A stretch of DNA of 6,172 nucleotides from Sphingomonadales bacterium. Lineage in GTDB: Bacteria > Pseudomonadota > Alphaproteobacteria > Sphingomonadales > Sphingomonadaceae. A program made the position numbers and the translations under genes. The notes beneath the pieces were generated by a model. That model did not search any database. It saw nothing but the letters and a program-made list of their open reading frames with translations, and was not told where the DNA came from. The stretch is from the NCBI GenBank assembly GCA_027489295.1, contig JAIYAA010000071.1:1-6172 (forward strand), given 5' to 3'. Of this stretch, positions 1 through 5,469 are shown piece by piece (the stretch's first letter is position 1; every line of letters starts with the position of its first letter).

Positions 1-82
1 AATCGGCGAGCAAGCCGAGCAGCCGCGTTTCGCGACGCCCGTCATCGGAGACGTGGCCGCCCTGAAGCTGCATGTCGACCAT
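1..82 (-). CDS. N-terminal fragment of an unidentified protein, runs off the left edge
   Basis: An open frame reads leftward from an ATG at 82-80 for 27 codons without a stop and leaves the window, so only the N-terminus is visible. It begins MVDMQLQGGHVSDDG and ends RRETRLLGLLAD. The start is supported by a strong Shine-Dalgarno: on the minus strand GGGAGGT lies at 93-87, about five bases before the ATG. A second ATG at 73 is possible but sits too far from that site. A TTGAAA/TAAACT promoter-like pair lies about 50 bases upstream. The product cannot be named from 27 residues. No signal peptide is visible, and the polar start and amphipathic RRETRLLGLLAD stretch suggest a cytoplasmic protein. 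The gene diverges from the TonB-dependent receptor gene and shares its 231-bp intergenic region. Confidence 0.5.
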   Translation of the reverse strand, partial: MVDMQLQGGHVSDDGRRETRLLGLLAD

Positions 83-134
83 TCGCACCTCCCACCCTGC
101 GGCAGCGCAGGGCTGCCCGTCTCGCTTGATCCGA

Positions 135-162
135 AGTTTAGTGCGGAACGCGCCGCTTTCAA
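135..162 (-). promoter_or_regulatory. Candidate sigma-70-type promoter for the left-edge gene
   Basis: On the minus strand TTGAAA (162-157) is followed after 16 bases by TAAACT (140-135). These match the consensus at 5 of 6 and 4 of 6 positions. Transcription would begin near position 128 and give a leader of about 45 bases before the ATG at 82. That leader holds a 6-bp hairpin, CCCTGC (95-100) with GCAGGG (107-112), just upstream of the ribosome binding site. The spacing is slightly short and the call is by eye only. Confidence 0.3.
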
Positions 163-237
163 CCGCCGGCATCGGCGCTGACAGCCAGCGCAGCTACCGC
201 AAACATCCCAGGCACACCGGGGTTGTATTTATACCTA

Positions 238-252
238 TTGCAAACGTTTCAA
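238..252. promoter_or_regulatory. Candidate LacI/PurR-type operator upstream of the TonB-dependent receptor
   Basis: The 15-base site TTGCAAACGTTTCAA contains the perfect 8-bp dyad AAACGTTT (242-249) centred on CG, with one further outer pair (239/252). LacI-family repressors typically bind dyads with a central CG, and the E. coli PurR site contains GCAAACGTTT, which is present here. The site lies 62 bases before the GTG start of the receptor, inside the only AT-rich stretch of the intergenic region (about 221-262), where a promoter is expected. LacI-type control of carbohydrate-uptake receptors is known in Xanthomonas and alphaproteobacteria. The assignment here is an inference from the motif alone, and no LacI gene is in the window. 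Confidence 0.35.
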
Positions 253-313
253 TCTCTTAATCGCTGCGGCCGCAATACGCCCCTAGTTCAAAGCAACTAT
301 AAATGGGGTCCAT

Positions 314-2830
314 GTGAACCACCGCCTACGTCTCGCGCTCGCTGCATCGTGCGCACTGTTCGTTTTGCCTGCGCAGGCTCAGGAAGCTTCCAAGGCTGCG
401 CCGACACCGGCGCCGCAGAAGGCCCAACCGGCCGAACCTCAGGCTGCCAAGCAGGCCTTCACCACCGGCGTCGCCAAGGGCCGCGACCTGCTGGATTCGG
501 CGATTTCCGCGAGCAGCATCGACGAGGACGAGATCCAGAAGATCGGCACCCGCTCGATCGCCGAAGTGCTGGGCAACATGCCGGGCATCCGCGCCGAGTC
601 CGCGGGTACCGACGGGCTGACCGCCGTCACCATCCGCGGCCTGCCGATGGCGGCCGACGGCTCCAAGTTCCTGCAGATCCAGGAAGACGGTCTGCCGGTG
701 CTCGAGTTCGGCGATATCCACTTCGCCTCCACCACGGCCTTTCTGCGCACCGACCTCAGCCTTTCGCAGGTCCAGGCGATCCGCGGTGGTTCGGCCTCCA
801 CCTTCGCGTCCAACTCGCCGGGCGGCCTGGTCAATTTCATCTCGAAGACCGGTGAGCAGGAAGGCGGAACGCTCCAGCTCTCGTCGGGAATCGACCATGA
901 GCTGGGTCGCGTCGATTTCGATTATGGCGGCCATTTGAGCAAGACGGTGCGCTTCAATCTGGGCGGCTTCTACCGGCAGGGCGAAGGCCCCCGTGCCACG
1001 GGCTATAGCGCGTTCAAGGGCGGCCAGCTGAAGTTCAACGTCACCAAGACGTTCGAGAACGGCTATGTGCGCCTGTACGCCAAGTATCTCGACGATCGCG
1101 AGCCGAATTACGCGATGATGCCGGTTGCGGTGCGCGGCACCAACGCCAATCCGTCCTATGGCACCATTGCCGGCTTCGACCCGCGCAAGGACACGCTCTA
1201 CTCGCGGTACAGGACGTCGATCCTCGCGCTCGACGGCAACAACAACGTCACCAACCTCGACCTGCGCGACGGCGATCGCAGCAAGGTCGCGTCGATCGGC
1301 CTGGAGGCGCAGTTCGACATCGCCGGCTGGACGTTCAGCGACCGCGTTCGCTTTTCCCAGATCTCGGGCTCCTACAACGAAAACAGCTCGATGGCGGTGC
1401 TGCCGGCTGCCATTTTTGCACCGACCTTCGCCGGCCCCGGCGCGACGCTGCGCTACGCCAGCGGTCCCAATAGCGGCCAGACGATCGCGTCTCCTGCCAC
1501 GCTCAACGGCAACGGCCTGCTGATGTACGGGCTGGAGATCCATTCCGATCTCGAGAAGCTCGACAATTTCACCAACGACTTCCGTGGCAGCCGCGTGTGG
1601 GGAGTGGGCCAGGGCAAGCTGACGACCACCGCCGGCTTCTATGCCTCGTCCCAGGCCATGGCGCAGAACCTCCATCTGCTGAACGACGTGTTCGACATCG
1701 CCAGCGGCGGCAACTCGGCCTATGTCGACGTGATCGCGGCCAACGGCACGCCGGTCACCCAGGGCGGTGTGCTGAGCTACGGCATTCGCGGCACTGGTGC
1801 CTATCGTCGCCGTTACGACCTGAACTACCGGGTGTTCGCGCCCTATGGTTCGGTGAACTACCAGATCGGCGCGCTCTCCGTCGGCGCCAGCCTGCGCTAC
1901 GACTTCGGCAAGGTCGACGGTTCGCTCTACGGAAGTGATCTGGGCGGCACCCGCATCGGCACCGCGCCGATCGACATGAACCGCGACGGCGCCATCTCGC
2001 TTCCCGAGCGCACCGTGGCCGTGCTGCCGCTGTCGCAGCCCGCGGCTGCGAACTACAGCTACGGTTACGCCTCCTATTCGGTGGGCGTGAACTACCGCGT
2101 CGCCGAACCGTTGTCCGTGTTCGCACGCTACAGCCGGGGTGCCCGCGCCAGCGCGGAGCGCATCTACTTTTCGCCGGCCGTCAATCCCAACTCGGGTGCG
2201 CTGACCGATCCGGCGATGGCCTTTGGTCCGGTCAAGCAAGCGGAAGCGGGGGTGAAGTTCCGCAAGAACGGGGTGTCGCTGTTCGCTACCGCCTTCTGGG
2301 CTTCGACGTCGGACAAGAACATGCAGATCGGCGCGGACGCCACCGGCGCTACCGTGGTGCTGCAGATCGACCGTGACTACAGCGCCAAGGGCATCGAGGT
2401 CGAAGGCCTGTTCGAGCACGGCCCGCTCAGCCTGCGCGTCGGCGCCACCTACACCAAGGCGAAGATCGATGCAGACAAGGCCGACAAGACGCTGGTCGGC
2501 AACACCCCGCGCCACCAGCCGGACCTGATCTTCCAGGCGACCCCGCAGTTCGAGGTGAAGAAGTTCACCATCGGCACCAACGTGATCGGCACGACCAGCA
2601 GCTACGCGCAGGACGGCAACCTGCTGAAGCAGCCCGGCTACACGATCGTCAGCCCGTTCGTGCAGTTCCGCCCGGTCAAAGGCATCCAGGTGGGCTTGAA
2701 CGTCTACAATGTGTTCGACAAGCTGGCCTTCGTATCGGTCAACTCGGCGGCGATCCCGGCCAACGGCGTGGTCACCGCGCAGACCCTTACCGGCCGCACG
2801 ATCACCGCATCGGTCCGCTTCAGCTTCTGA
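314..2830 (+). CDS. TonB-dependent outer-membrane receptor
   Basis: This 838-residue protein would form a gated outer-membrane beta-barrel that imports a scarce substrate using TonB-ExbBD energy; the substrate is unknown. Residues 1-22 are a signal peptide, with a charged start, a hydrophobic core and cleavage after AQA. A Pro/Ala-rich linker follows to about residue 48. The plug domain spans about 55-180, with NMPGIRAES (88-96), VTIRGL (105-110), VQAIRGG (153-159) and NSPGGLVNFISKTG (167-180). The rest is alternating aromatic beta-strand sequence ending in the outer-membrane signature SVRFSF with C-terminal Phe838. Length is normal for the family. The start is GTG: the in-frame TAG at 284 and lack of another start codon after it leave no upstream choice, and the signal peptide begins there. 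The ribosome binding site is weak (GGGG at 305-308). An EF-hand-like loop lies at residues 554-565. The gene appears monocistronic. A LacI-like dyad upstream hints at sugar uptake, which is inference. Confidence 0.95.
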   Translation: MNHRLRLALAASCALFVLPAQAQEASKAAPTPAPQKAQPAEPQAAKQAFTTGVAKGRDLLDSAISASSIDEDEIQKIGTRSIAEVLGNMPGIRAESAGTDGLTAVTIRGLPMAADGSKFLQIQEDGLPVLEFGDIHFASTTAFLRTDLSLSQVQAIRGGSASTFASNSPGGLVNFISKTGEQEGGTLQLSSGIDHELGRVDFDYGGHLSKTVRFNLGGFYRQGEGPRATGYSAFKGGQLKFNVTKTFENGYVRLYAKYLDDREPNYAMMPVAVRGTNANPSYGTIAGFDPRKDTLYSRYRTSILALDGNNNVTNLDLRDGDRSKVASIGLEAQFDIAGWTFSDRVRFSQISGSYNENSSMAVLPAAIFAPTFAGPGATLRYASGPNSGQTIASPATLNGNGLLMYGLEIHSDLEKLDNFTNDFRGSRVWGVGQGKLTTTAGFYASSQAMAQNLHLLNDVFDIASGGNSAYVDVIAANGTPVTQGGVLSYGIRGTGAYRRRYDLNYRVFAPYGSVNYQIGALSVGASLRYDFGKVDGSLYGSDLGGTRIGTAPIDMNRDGAISLPERTVAVLPLSQPAAANYSYGYASYSVGVNYRVAEPLSVFARYSRGARASAERIYFSPAVNPNSGALTDPAMAFGPVKQAEAGVKFRKNGVSLFATAFWASTSDKNMQIGADATGATVVLQIDRDYSAKGIEVEGLFEHGPLSLRVGATYTKAKIDADKADKTLVGNTPRHQPDLIFQATPQFEVKKFTIGTNVIGTTSSYAQDGNLLKQPGYTIVSPFVQFRPVKGIQVGLNVYNVFDKLAFVSVNSAAIPANGVVTAQTLTGRTITASVRFSF
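1973..2008 (+). other. EF-hand-like calcium-binding loop inside the TonB-dependent receptor
   Basis: Residues 554-565 of the receptor read DMNRDGAISLPE. They fit the 12-residue EF-hand loop: Asp at 1, Asn at 3, Asp at 5, Gly at 6, Ile at 8, Ser at 9 and Glu at 12. The segment lies between predicted barrel strands, in a polar stretch consistent with an extracellular loop. No flanking E and F helices are evident, so this would be an isolated calcium-binding loop and not a full EF-hand domain. Calcium binding in extracellular loops is known for other TonB-dependent receptors such as BtuB. Its role here is inferred. Confidence 0.5.
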
Positions 2831-2841
2831 TCCACGGGGTG

Positions 2842-2857
2842 CGGGCGCAGCCCGTTT
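2842..2857 (+). terminator. Weak terminator-like hairpin after the receptor gene
   Basis: CGGGC (2842-2846) and GCCCG (2850-2854) form a 5-bp GC stem with a 3-base loop followed by TTT, eleven bases after the receptor stop codon. Both stem and T-tract are short, so this is a weak candidate. The larger hairpin at 2887-2919 may do the work instead. Confidence 0.3.
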
Positions 2858-2886
2858 CCTCCAAACCGCAGGCGGTCCGGCACACT

Positions 2887-2919
2887 GCGCCGGGCCGCCT
2901 CGCTTTTACGGCCCGGTGC
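2887..2919. repeat. Strong 11-bp stem-loop downstream of the receptor gene
   Basis: GCGCCGGGCCG (2887-2897) pairs with CGGCCCGGTGC (2909-2919) through an 11-base loop. The stem has 11 pairs including one G-T. No T-run follows on the plus strand (GGGTTAAAAATC comes next), so it is not a canonical intrinsic terminator. It could protect the receptor mRNA 3' end, act in factor-dependent termination, or be a copy of an intergenic repeat family. Confidence 0.5.
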
Positions 2920-2938
2920 GGGTTAAAAATCTTGGGGC

Positions 2939-2952
2939 GTCAACGCGTTGAC
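2939..2952. promoter_or_regulatory. Perfect 14-bp palindrome, possible operator
   Basis: GTCAACGCGTTGAC is a perfect dyad of two 7-base arms with no spacer, located 257 bases before the start of the PEP-CTERM gene. A regulator site is possible, but the position is far upstream and no promoter is recognisable beside it. A single palindrome of this length can arise by chance in a window of this size. Confidence 0.25.
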
Positions 2953-3208
2953 CGTTCCGATCCGGGACAGCGGCGATCCCGGCCAAGACACGGTGCGCAA
3001 CCGGTAAAATGCCGAAGTTCCGGTGTGATACGGGCAATCGTGCAGAATCCAGCAACCACAACCACTTGACCGCTGCACCCGCACAATACCGGGAAAACAC
3101 ATGGTTGGCCTGGAAACGATCCCATCACACACGCGCCACCGCCGCGACACGCGCACGAAAGCCACCATTGGGGGAGGCTAAGGCGCTGACGTTCCCGGGA
3201 GAAACTGA

Positions 3209-4327
3209 ATGCGTCTGTTGTCTCTGTCTGCCCTTGCTGCTGCGCTTCTCGCAACCGGTGCCCATGCCGCGCCGGGCGATGCCGCCGCAGGTCTGCAGGC
3301 GCTGCGTGAACTCAATCTTGTCGTGCTCGGCACGCTTTCGACCAATGGCCAGGAAGTCGAAGGCCGCAGCTTCGTAGGCGCACTGGCGGCGGCGAACTTC
3401 ACCAATTTCGGCATCGGCTCGACCACCCAGGGCTCGGCAGCGTCGACCTTCGACGTGCTCAGCGTCGTCGGCAATGCCACCGGCTCGTTCCGTCTCAAGG
3501 CGGGCTATGCCAATGGCAGCAACGCCAACCCGCTCGGCGATACCGCCCGTATCGGCGGCAATGTCGACTATATCGATTTCAACGATGCCAACGGGCAGGT
3601 CGGCAAGCTCGTCGCCGGCGGCAATCTGACGACCCAGTTCAACGTCAACAACCACGGCGTCACCTATGGCGGCACCGCGGCCAGCGGCATCAACAACGCG
3701 GTGAAGGACGCGAGCCTCGCGGCCGGCGGCGCCAACGACGTCGCGGCGGGTCTCGCCGTCAAGATGAGCGCGCTGAGCAACAACCTCACCGCGCTGTCGA
3801 CGCAGCTGGCGAGCCTCAACGCGCTGGGCACGATCACTTCGACGAACAACGCGCTCAACTATTCCGGCGCGACCGGCGGCTATGCGGTGTTCACGATGAC
3901 GGAAGCGGCGTTCACCGATCAGAACGCCAATTTCGACAACCTGTTCAAGGGCGTGCCGAGCGGCGTCACCACCATCATCAACGTGCTGGGCACCAATCTG
4001 GTGGAGCGCGGCAACATCAACGACAAGTCGCTGAACCAGACCGTGATCTGGAACTTCAGCCAGGCGCAGAGCCTGTCGCTGAAGGGCTTCCACGGTACCG
4101 TGCTGGCACCGCTGGCAGCGCTGACCAACAGCAGCGCGATCGAGGGCAGCATCGTCGCCAAGTCGATGCAACTCAACGGCGAGGTGCACCTGGGCACCTA
4201 TGCCGGGACCAGCAGCTTCGTCACCTCGAACGCGGTGCCGGAACCGGCCAGCTGGGCGATGCTGCTGATCGGCTTCGGCACGCTGGGCGGCGTGCTGCGC
4301 AAGCGCCGTGCGCTCGCGCTCGCCTGA
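3209..4327 (+). CDS. Choice-of-anchor A family exported protein with PEPxxWA-CTERM sorting signal
   Basis: This 372-residue protein is exported and probably surface-anchored or processed by an exosortase; no specific activity is known for the family. Residues 1-20 form a signal peptide ending AHA. The choice-of-anchor A domain spans about 30-330. Its typical opening has LVVLGTL (37-43) and VEGRSFVG (50-57), and its typical close has FHGTVLAPLAAL (294-305) and IEGSIVAKSMQLNGEVH (311-327). The C-terminus carries a complete sorting signal: PEPASWA (344-350), a short hydrophobic segment (350-363) and RKRR (364-367). The middle is rich in Asn, Gly, Ala and Thr, as expected for a beta-rich surface protein, and has no cysteine. 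The ATG has a clear ribosome binding site, GGGAG at 3197-3201, seven bases upstream. A strong hairpin terminator follows the stop. The exosortase itself is not in the window. The name rests on family pattern recognition. Confidence 0.9.
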   Translation: MRLLSLSALAAALLATGAHAAPGDAAAGLQALRELNLVVLGTLSTNGQEVEGRSFVGALAAANFTNFGIGSTTQGSAASTFDVLSVVGNATGSFRLKAGYANGSNANPLGDTARIGGNVDYIDFNDANGQVGKLVAGGNLTTQFNVNNHGVTYGGTAASGINNAVKDASLAAGGANDVAAGLAVKMSALSNNLTALSTQLASLNALGTITSTNNALNYSGATGGYAVFTMTEAAFTDQNANFDNLFKGVPSGVTTIINVLGTNLVERGNINDKSLNQTVIWNFSQAQSLSLKGFHGTVLAPLAALTNSSAIEGSIVAKSMQLNGEVHLGTYAGTSSFVTSNAVPEPASWAMLLIGFGTLGGVLRKRRALALA

Positions 4328-4336
4328 ACGCGACAA

Positions 4337-4361
4337 GGGGCGCCGCGAGCGGCGCCCCTTT
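4337..4361 (+). terminator. Intrinsic terminator between convergent genes
   Basis: GGGGCGCCGC (4337-4346) and GCGGCGCCCC (4349-4358) are perfect inverted arms separated by GA, effectively a 9-bp stem closed by a CGAG tetraloop, followed by TTT. It starts nine bases after the PEP-CTERM stop. It fills the 39-bp gap to the convergent DUF2218 stop, so it may also stop minus-strand transcription, although only TTGT follows on that side. Confidence 0.8.
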
Positions 4362-4366
4362 CCTGC

Positions 4367-4690
4367 TTACTGCCAATCGAACTGCAGTTCGCCCTCGCGG
4401 AACGCGAAGCGATCGAGGTGGCGGGCCACGGCCCCCTTCAGCCCCTCCAGCTGCTCGGACGAGCTGGCGTCGACGCGCACGTCGAGCCCGCCTTCCACGA
4501 CGTTGAACGTGACCACCGCATCTCCCGGATGGTTGGCGCCGCGGGCGTCCTTGGGGAAGATCACCGTGCCGTTCTCGGGGGTGAATTCCACCTGCAGATT
4601 ATGCTGCCAATGCTTGCATAGCTGCTGGAGATAGCGGCTGGCATGGTCGGTCGGCACCAGCGCATGGCTGGCAAAGCTGGTCATCGTCAT
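4367..4690 (-). CDS. DUF2218 family protein
   Basis: The product is a small cytoplasmic protein of 107 residues, a usual length for the DUF2218 family, whose biochemical function is not established. Family hallmarks are ASRYLQQLCKHWQH (17-30), VEFTPENG (34-41) and HLDRFAFREGELQFDW (91-106). Cys25, His27 and His30 within CKHWQH could bind a metal, which is inference. No signal peptide or membrane segment is seen. The start at 4690 is chosen because GGGAG lies six bases upstream and the homology begins just after it. An upstream in-frame ATG at 4756 would add 22 residues that do not look like the family. The gene lies 72 bp downstream of the YqjI-like regulator on the same strand, so the two are probably co-transcribed. 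In other proteobacteria DUF2218 genes often sit beside siderophore-interacting ferric reductases and PadR regulators, which suggests a role in iron or metal handling. Confidence 0.85.
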   Translation of the reverse strand: MTMTSFASHALVPTDHASRYLQQLCKHWQHNLQVEFTPENGTVIFPKDARGANHPGDAVVTFNVVEGGLDVRVDASSSEQLEGLKGAVARHLDRFAFREGELQFDWQ

Positions 4691-4696
4691 TCCATT

Positions 4697-4701
4697 CTCC
4701 C
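4697..4701 (-). promoter_or_regulatory. Ribosome binding site that decides the DUF2218 start
   Basis: GGGAG on the minus strand (4701-4697) lies six bases before the ATG at 4690. It favours that start over the longer frame opening at 4756 and over the ATG two codons later at 4684. Confidence 0.7.
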
Positions 4702-4762
4702 TGGCCGCGGCGGGGACGAACCCCAGTCGACGGCGTAACACCTCGATCCGCGGCATCGTTGC

Positions 4763-5359
4763 TCAGAGCCGCTCGATCTTGCGCGCGGCCTCGTCGAGGA
4801 TCTCGGCAATCGCATGCAGCCGCTCGGGATCGACCTCCCCGTCGAACACGCTGGCGGCCAGCACGGTCTTGAGGTTGTGCATCGCCCGGCGCACCGGACC
4901 GCCGCTGGCGCGACCATGGCGCTCGCCCAGATCCGCCAGCCGCTCGAACAGCGCGGCGACCTCGGCGGCGTTCTCCGCCAGGTGCGCGGTACCCGCCTCG
5001 GTGATCGCGAACTGCTTCTTGGCGCCGTCGCTCTTGTGCTCGGCGATCAGGTCCATGTCGTCGAGCATGGTCAGCGTCGGATAGACCACGCCGGGACTCG
5101 GCGCATAGGCGCCGTTCGATCGCGCCTCGATCTCGCGAATCAGGTCATAGCCGTGGCGCGGCGCCTCCTCGATCAACTTGAGCAGGATCAGGCGCAGCTC
5201 GTCGCCACCGAACATGCGCCGGCCGCGGCCGCCCTGCCCGCGTTCGCCCATGGCGAAGGCCATGTCGAAACCGCCGGGAAAGCCCCCGCCCCATCCGCCG
5301 CGACCGCGCGGGCCGCCATGCCGGCCATGATGGCCGCGATGTCCAAAGTGAAAAAACAT
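4763..5359 (-). CDS. PadR-family transcriptional regulator, YqjI-like, with His/Gly-rich N-terminal tail
   Basis: This 198-residue DNA-binding protein resembles E. coli YqjI, a nickel-responsive PadR-type repressor of the ferric reductase gene yqjH. Residues 1-48 are a low-complexity tail with His4, His7, His10, His11 and His14, then Gly/Arg-rich sequence. The PadR winged helix runs about 53-130: DELRLILLKLIEE (53-65), HGYDLIREIE (69-78), YAPSPGVVYPTL (85-96) with the family's SPGVVYPTL element, then the wing KSDGAKKQFAITEAG. The C-terminal helical part (about 130-198) is the likely dimerisation region, as in YqjI. There is no cysteine anywhere. The ATG at 5359 follows a modest AAAGAG ribosome site; the frame stays open to 5620, but that extension overlaps ubiM and is not PadR-like. 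Its likely promoter is covered by the palindrome CAAGATATATCTTG, suggesting autorepression. DUF2218 follows in the same direction. The metal ligand is inferred from the family. Confidence 0.9.
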   Translation of the reverse strand: MFFHFGHRGHHGRHGGPRGRGGWGGGFPGGFDMAFAMGERGQGGRGRRMFGGDELRLILLKLIEEAPRHGYDLIREIEARSNGAYAPSPGVVYPTLTMLDDMDLIAEHKSDGAKKQFAITEAGTAHLAENAAEVAALFERLADLGERHGRASGGPVRRAMHNLKTVLAASVFDGEVDPERLHAIAEILDEAARKIERL

Positions 5360-5363
5360 GATG

Positions 5364-5415
5364 ATCTCTTTCTGATGTACGTCTCGATGCGCACAAGATA
5401 TATCTTGAAAGAGAT
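5364..5415. repeat. 9-bp inverted repeat around the regulator's leader
   Basis: ATCTCTTTC (5364-5372) and GAAAGAGAT (5407-5415) are perfect inverse copies 34 bases apart. The arm nearest the gene contains the regulator's ribosome binding site on the minus strand. A transcript starting upstream of 5415 could fold to hide that site, while one starting from the proposed promoter near 5390 would lack the upstream arm. Confidence 0.35.
5394..5407. promoter_or_regulatory. Candidate operator of the YqjI-like regulator
   Basis: CAAGATATATCTTG is a perfect 14-bp palindrome in an otherwise GC-rich sequence, 35 bases upstream of the regulator's ATG. It overlaps the proposed -10 element. PadR-family proteins, YqjI among them, usually bind AT-rich dyads in their own promoters, so autorepression in the absence of metal is the simplest reading. 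The specific protein-site pairing is inferred. Confidence 0.55.
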
Positions 5416-5422
5416 TATGCAA
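5395..5422 (-). promoter_or_regulatory. Candidate promoter of the regulator-DUF2218 operon
   Basis: On the minus strand TTGCAT (5422-5417) is followed after 16 bases by TATCTT (5400-5395), with TATATC two bases earlier as an alternative -10. Transcription would start near 5388, leaving a leader of about 30 bases. The -10 lies within the palindrome at 5394-5407, an arrangement typical of repression by blocking polymerase. Confidence 0.4.
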
Positions 5423-5469
5423 GAGGCTTCTTTTGCCCCTCTCCCTCGGAGGAGGGCTCAGGCCGGGGA

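Larger units (their letters stand above)
2831..3208. other. 378-bp intergenic region between receptor and PEP-CTERM genes
   Basis: No credible coding sequence is present: the short open frames here lack ribosome binding sites and recognisable protein character. The region holds a weak terminator-like hairpin right after the receptor stop, a stronger hairpin at 2887-2919, and a 14-bp palindrome at 2939-2952. The stretch from about 3000 to 3180 is comparatively unstructured and is the likely promoter and leader region of the downstream gene. I found no convincing -35/-10 pair there: TTGACC at 3066-3071 has only CAATAC about 12 bases later, which is too close. Confidence 0.6.

Noticed and set aside
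298..303. TATAAA as a -10 element for the receptor gene
   Set aside because: No -35 element is present at suitable spacing, and transcription would start almost at the GTG, leaving no room for a ribosome binding site.
326..2515. A 729-codon open frame antisense to the TonB-dependent receptor
   Set aside because: It mirrors the codon structure of a GC-rich gene, is Arg/Ala/Val-rich without domain features, and has no ribosome binding site, while the sense frame is an unambiguous receptor.
3125..4336. A 403-codon open frame antisense to the PEP-CTERM gene
   Set aside because: It is a shadow of the sense gene, with low-complexity Arg/Ala/Glu-rich sequence, and it crosses the intergenic region. 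The sense product has complete export and sorting signals.
4691..4756. Longer DUF2218 start at 4756
   Set aside because: The added 22 residues do not resemble the family and the ribosome binding site is weak. GGGAG sits correctly for the ATG at 4690.
5351..5356. Run of six A/T just inside the regulator gene as a phase-variation tract
   Set aside because: Six bases is too short for convincing slippage-based switching, and the codons simply encode Phe-Phe.
5430..5469. CCCTC/GAGGG hairpin as a terminator for ubiM
   Set aside because: The stem is only 5 bp and no T-run follows on the minus strand. It may be a degraded intergenic repeat of the kind rich in CCCTCTCCC, but one copy cannot show that.
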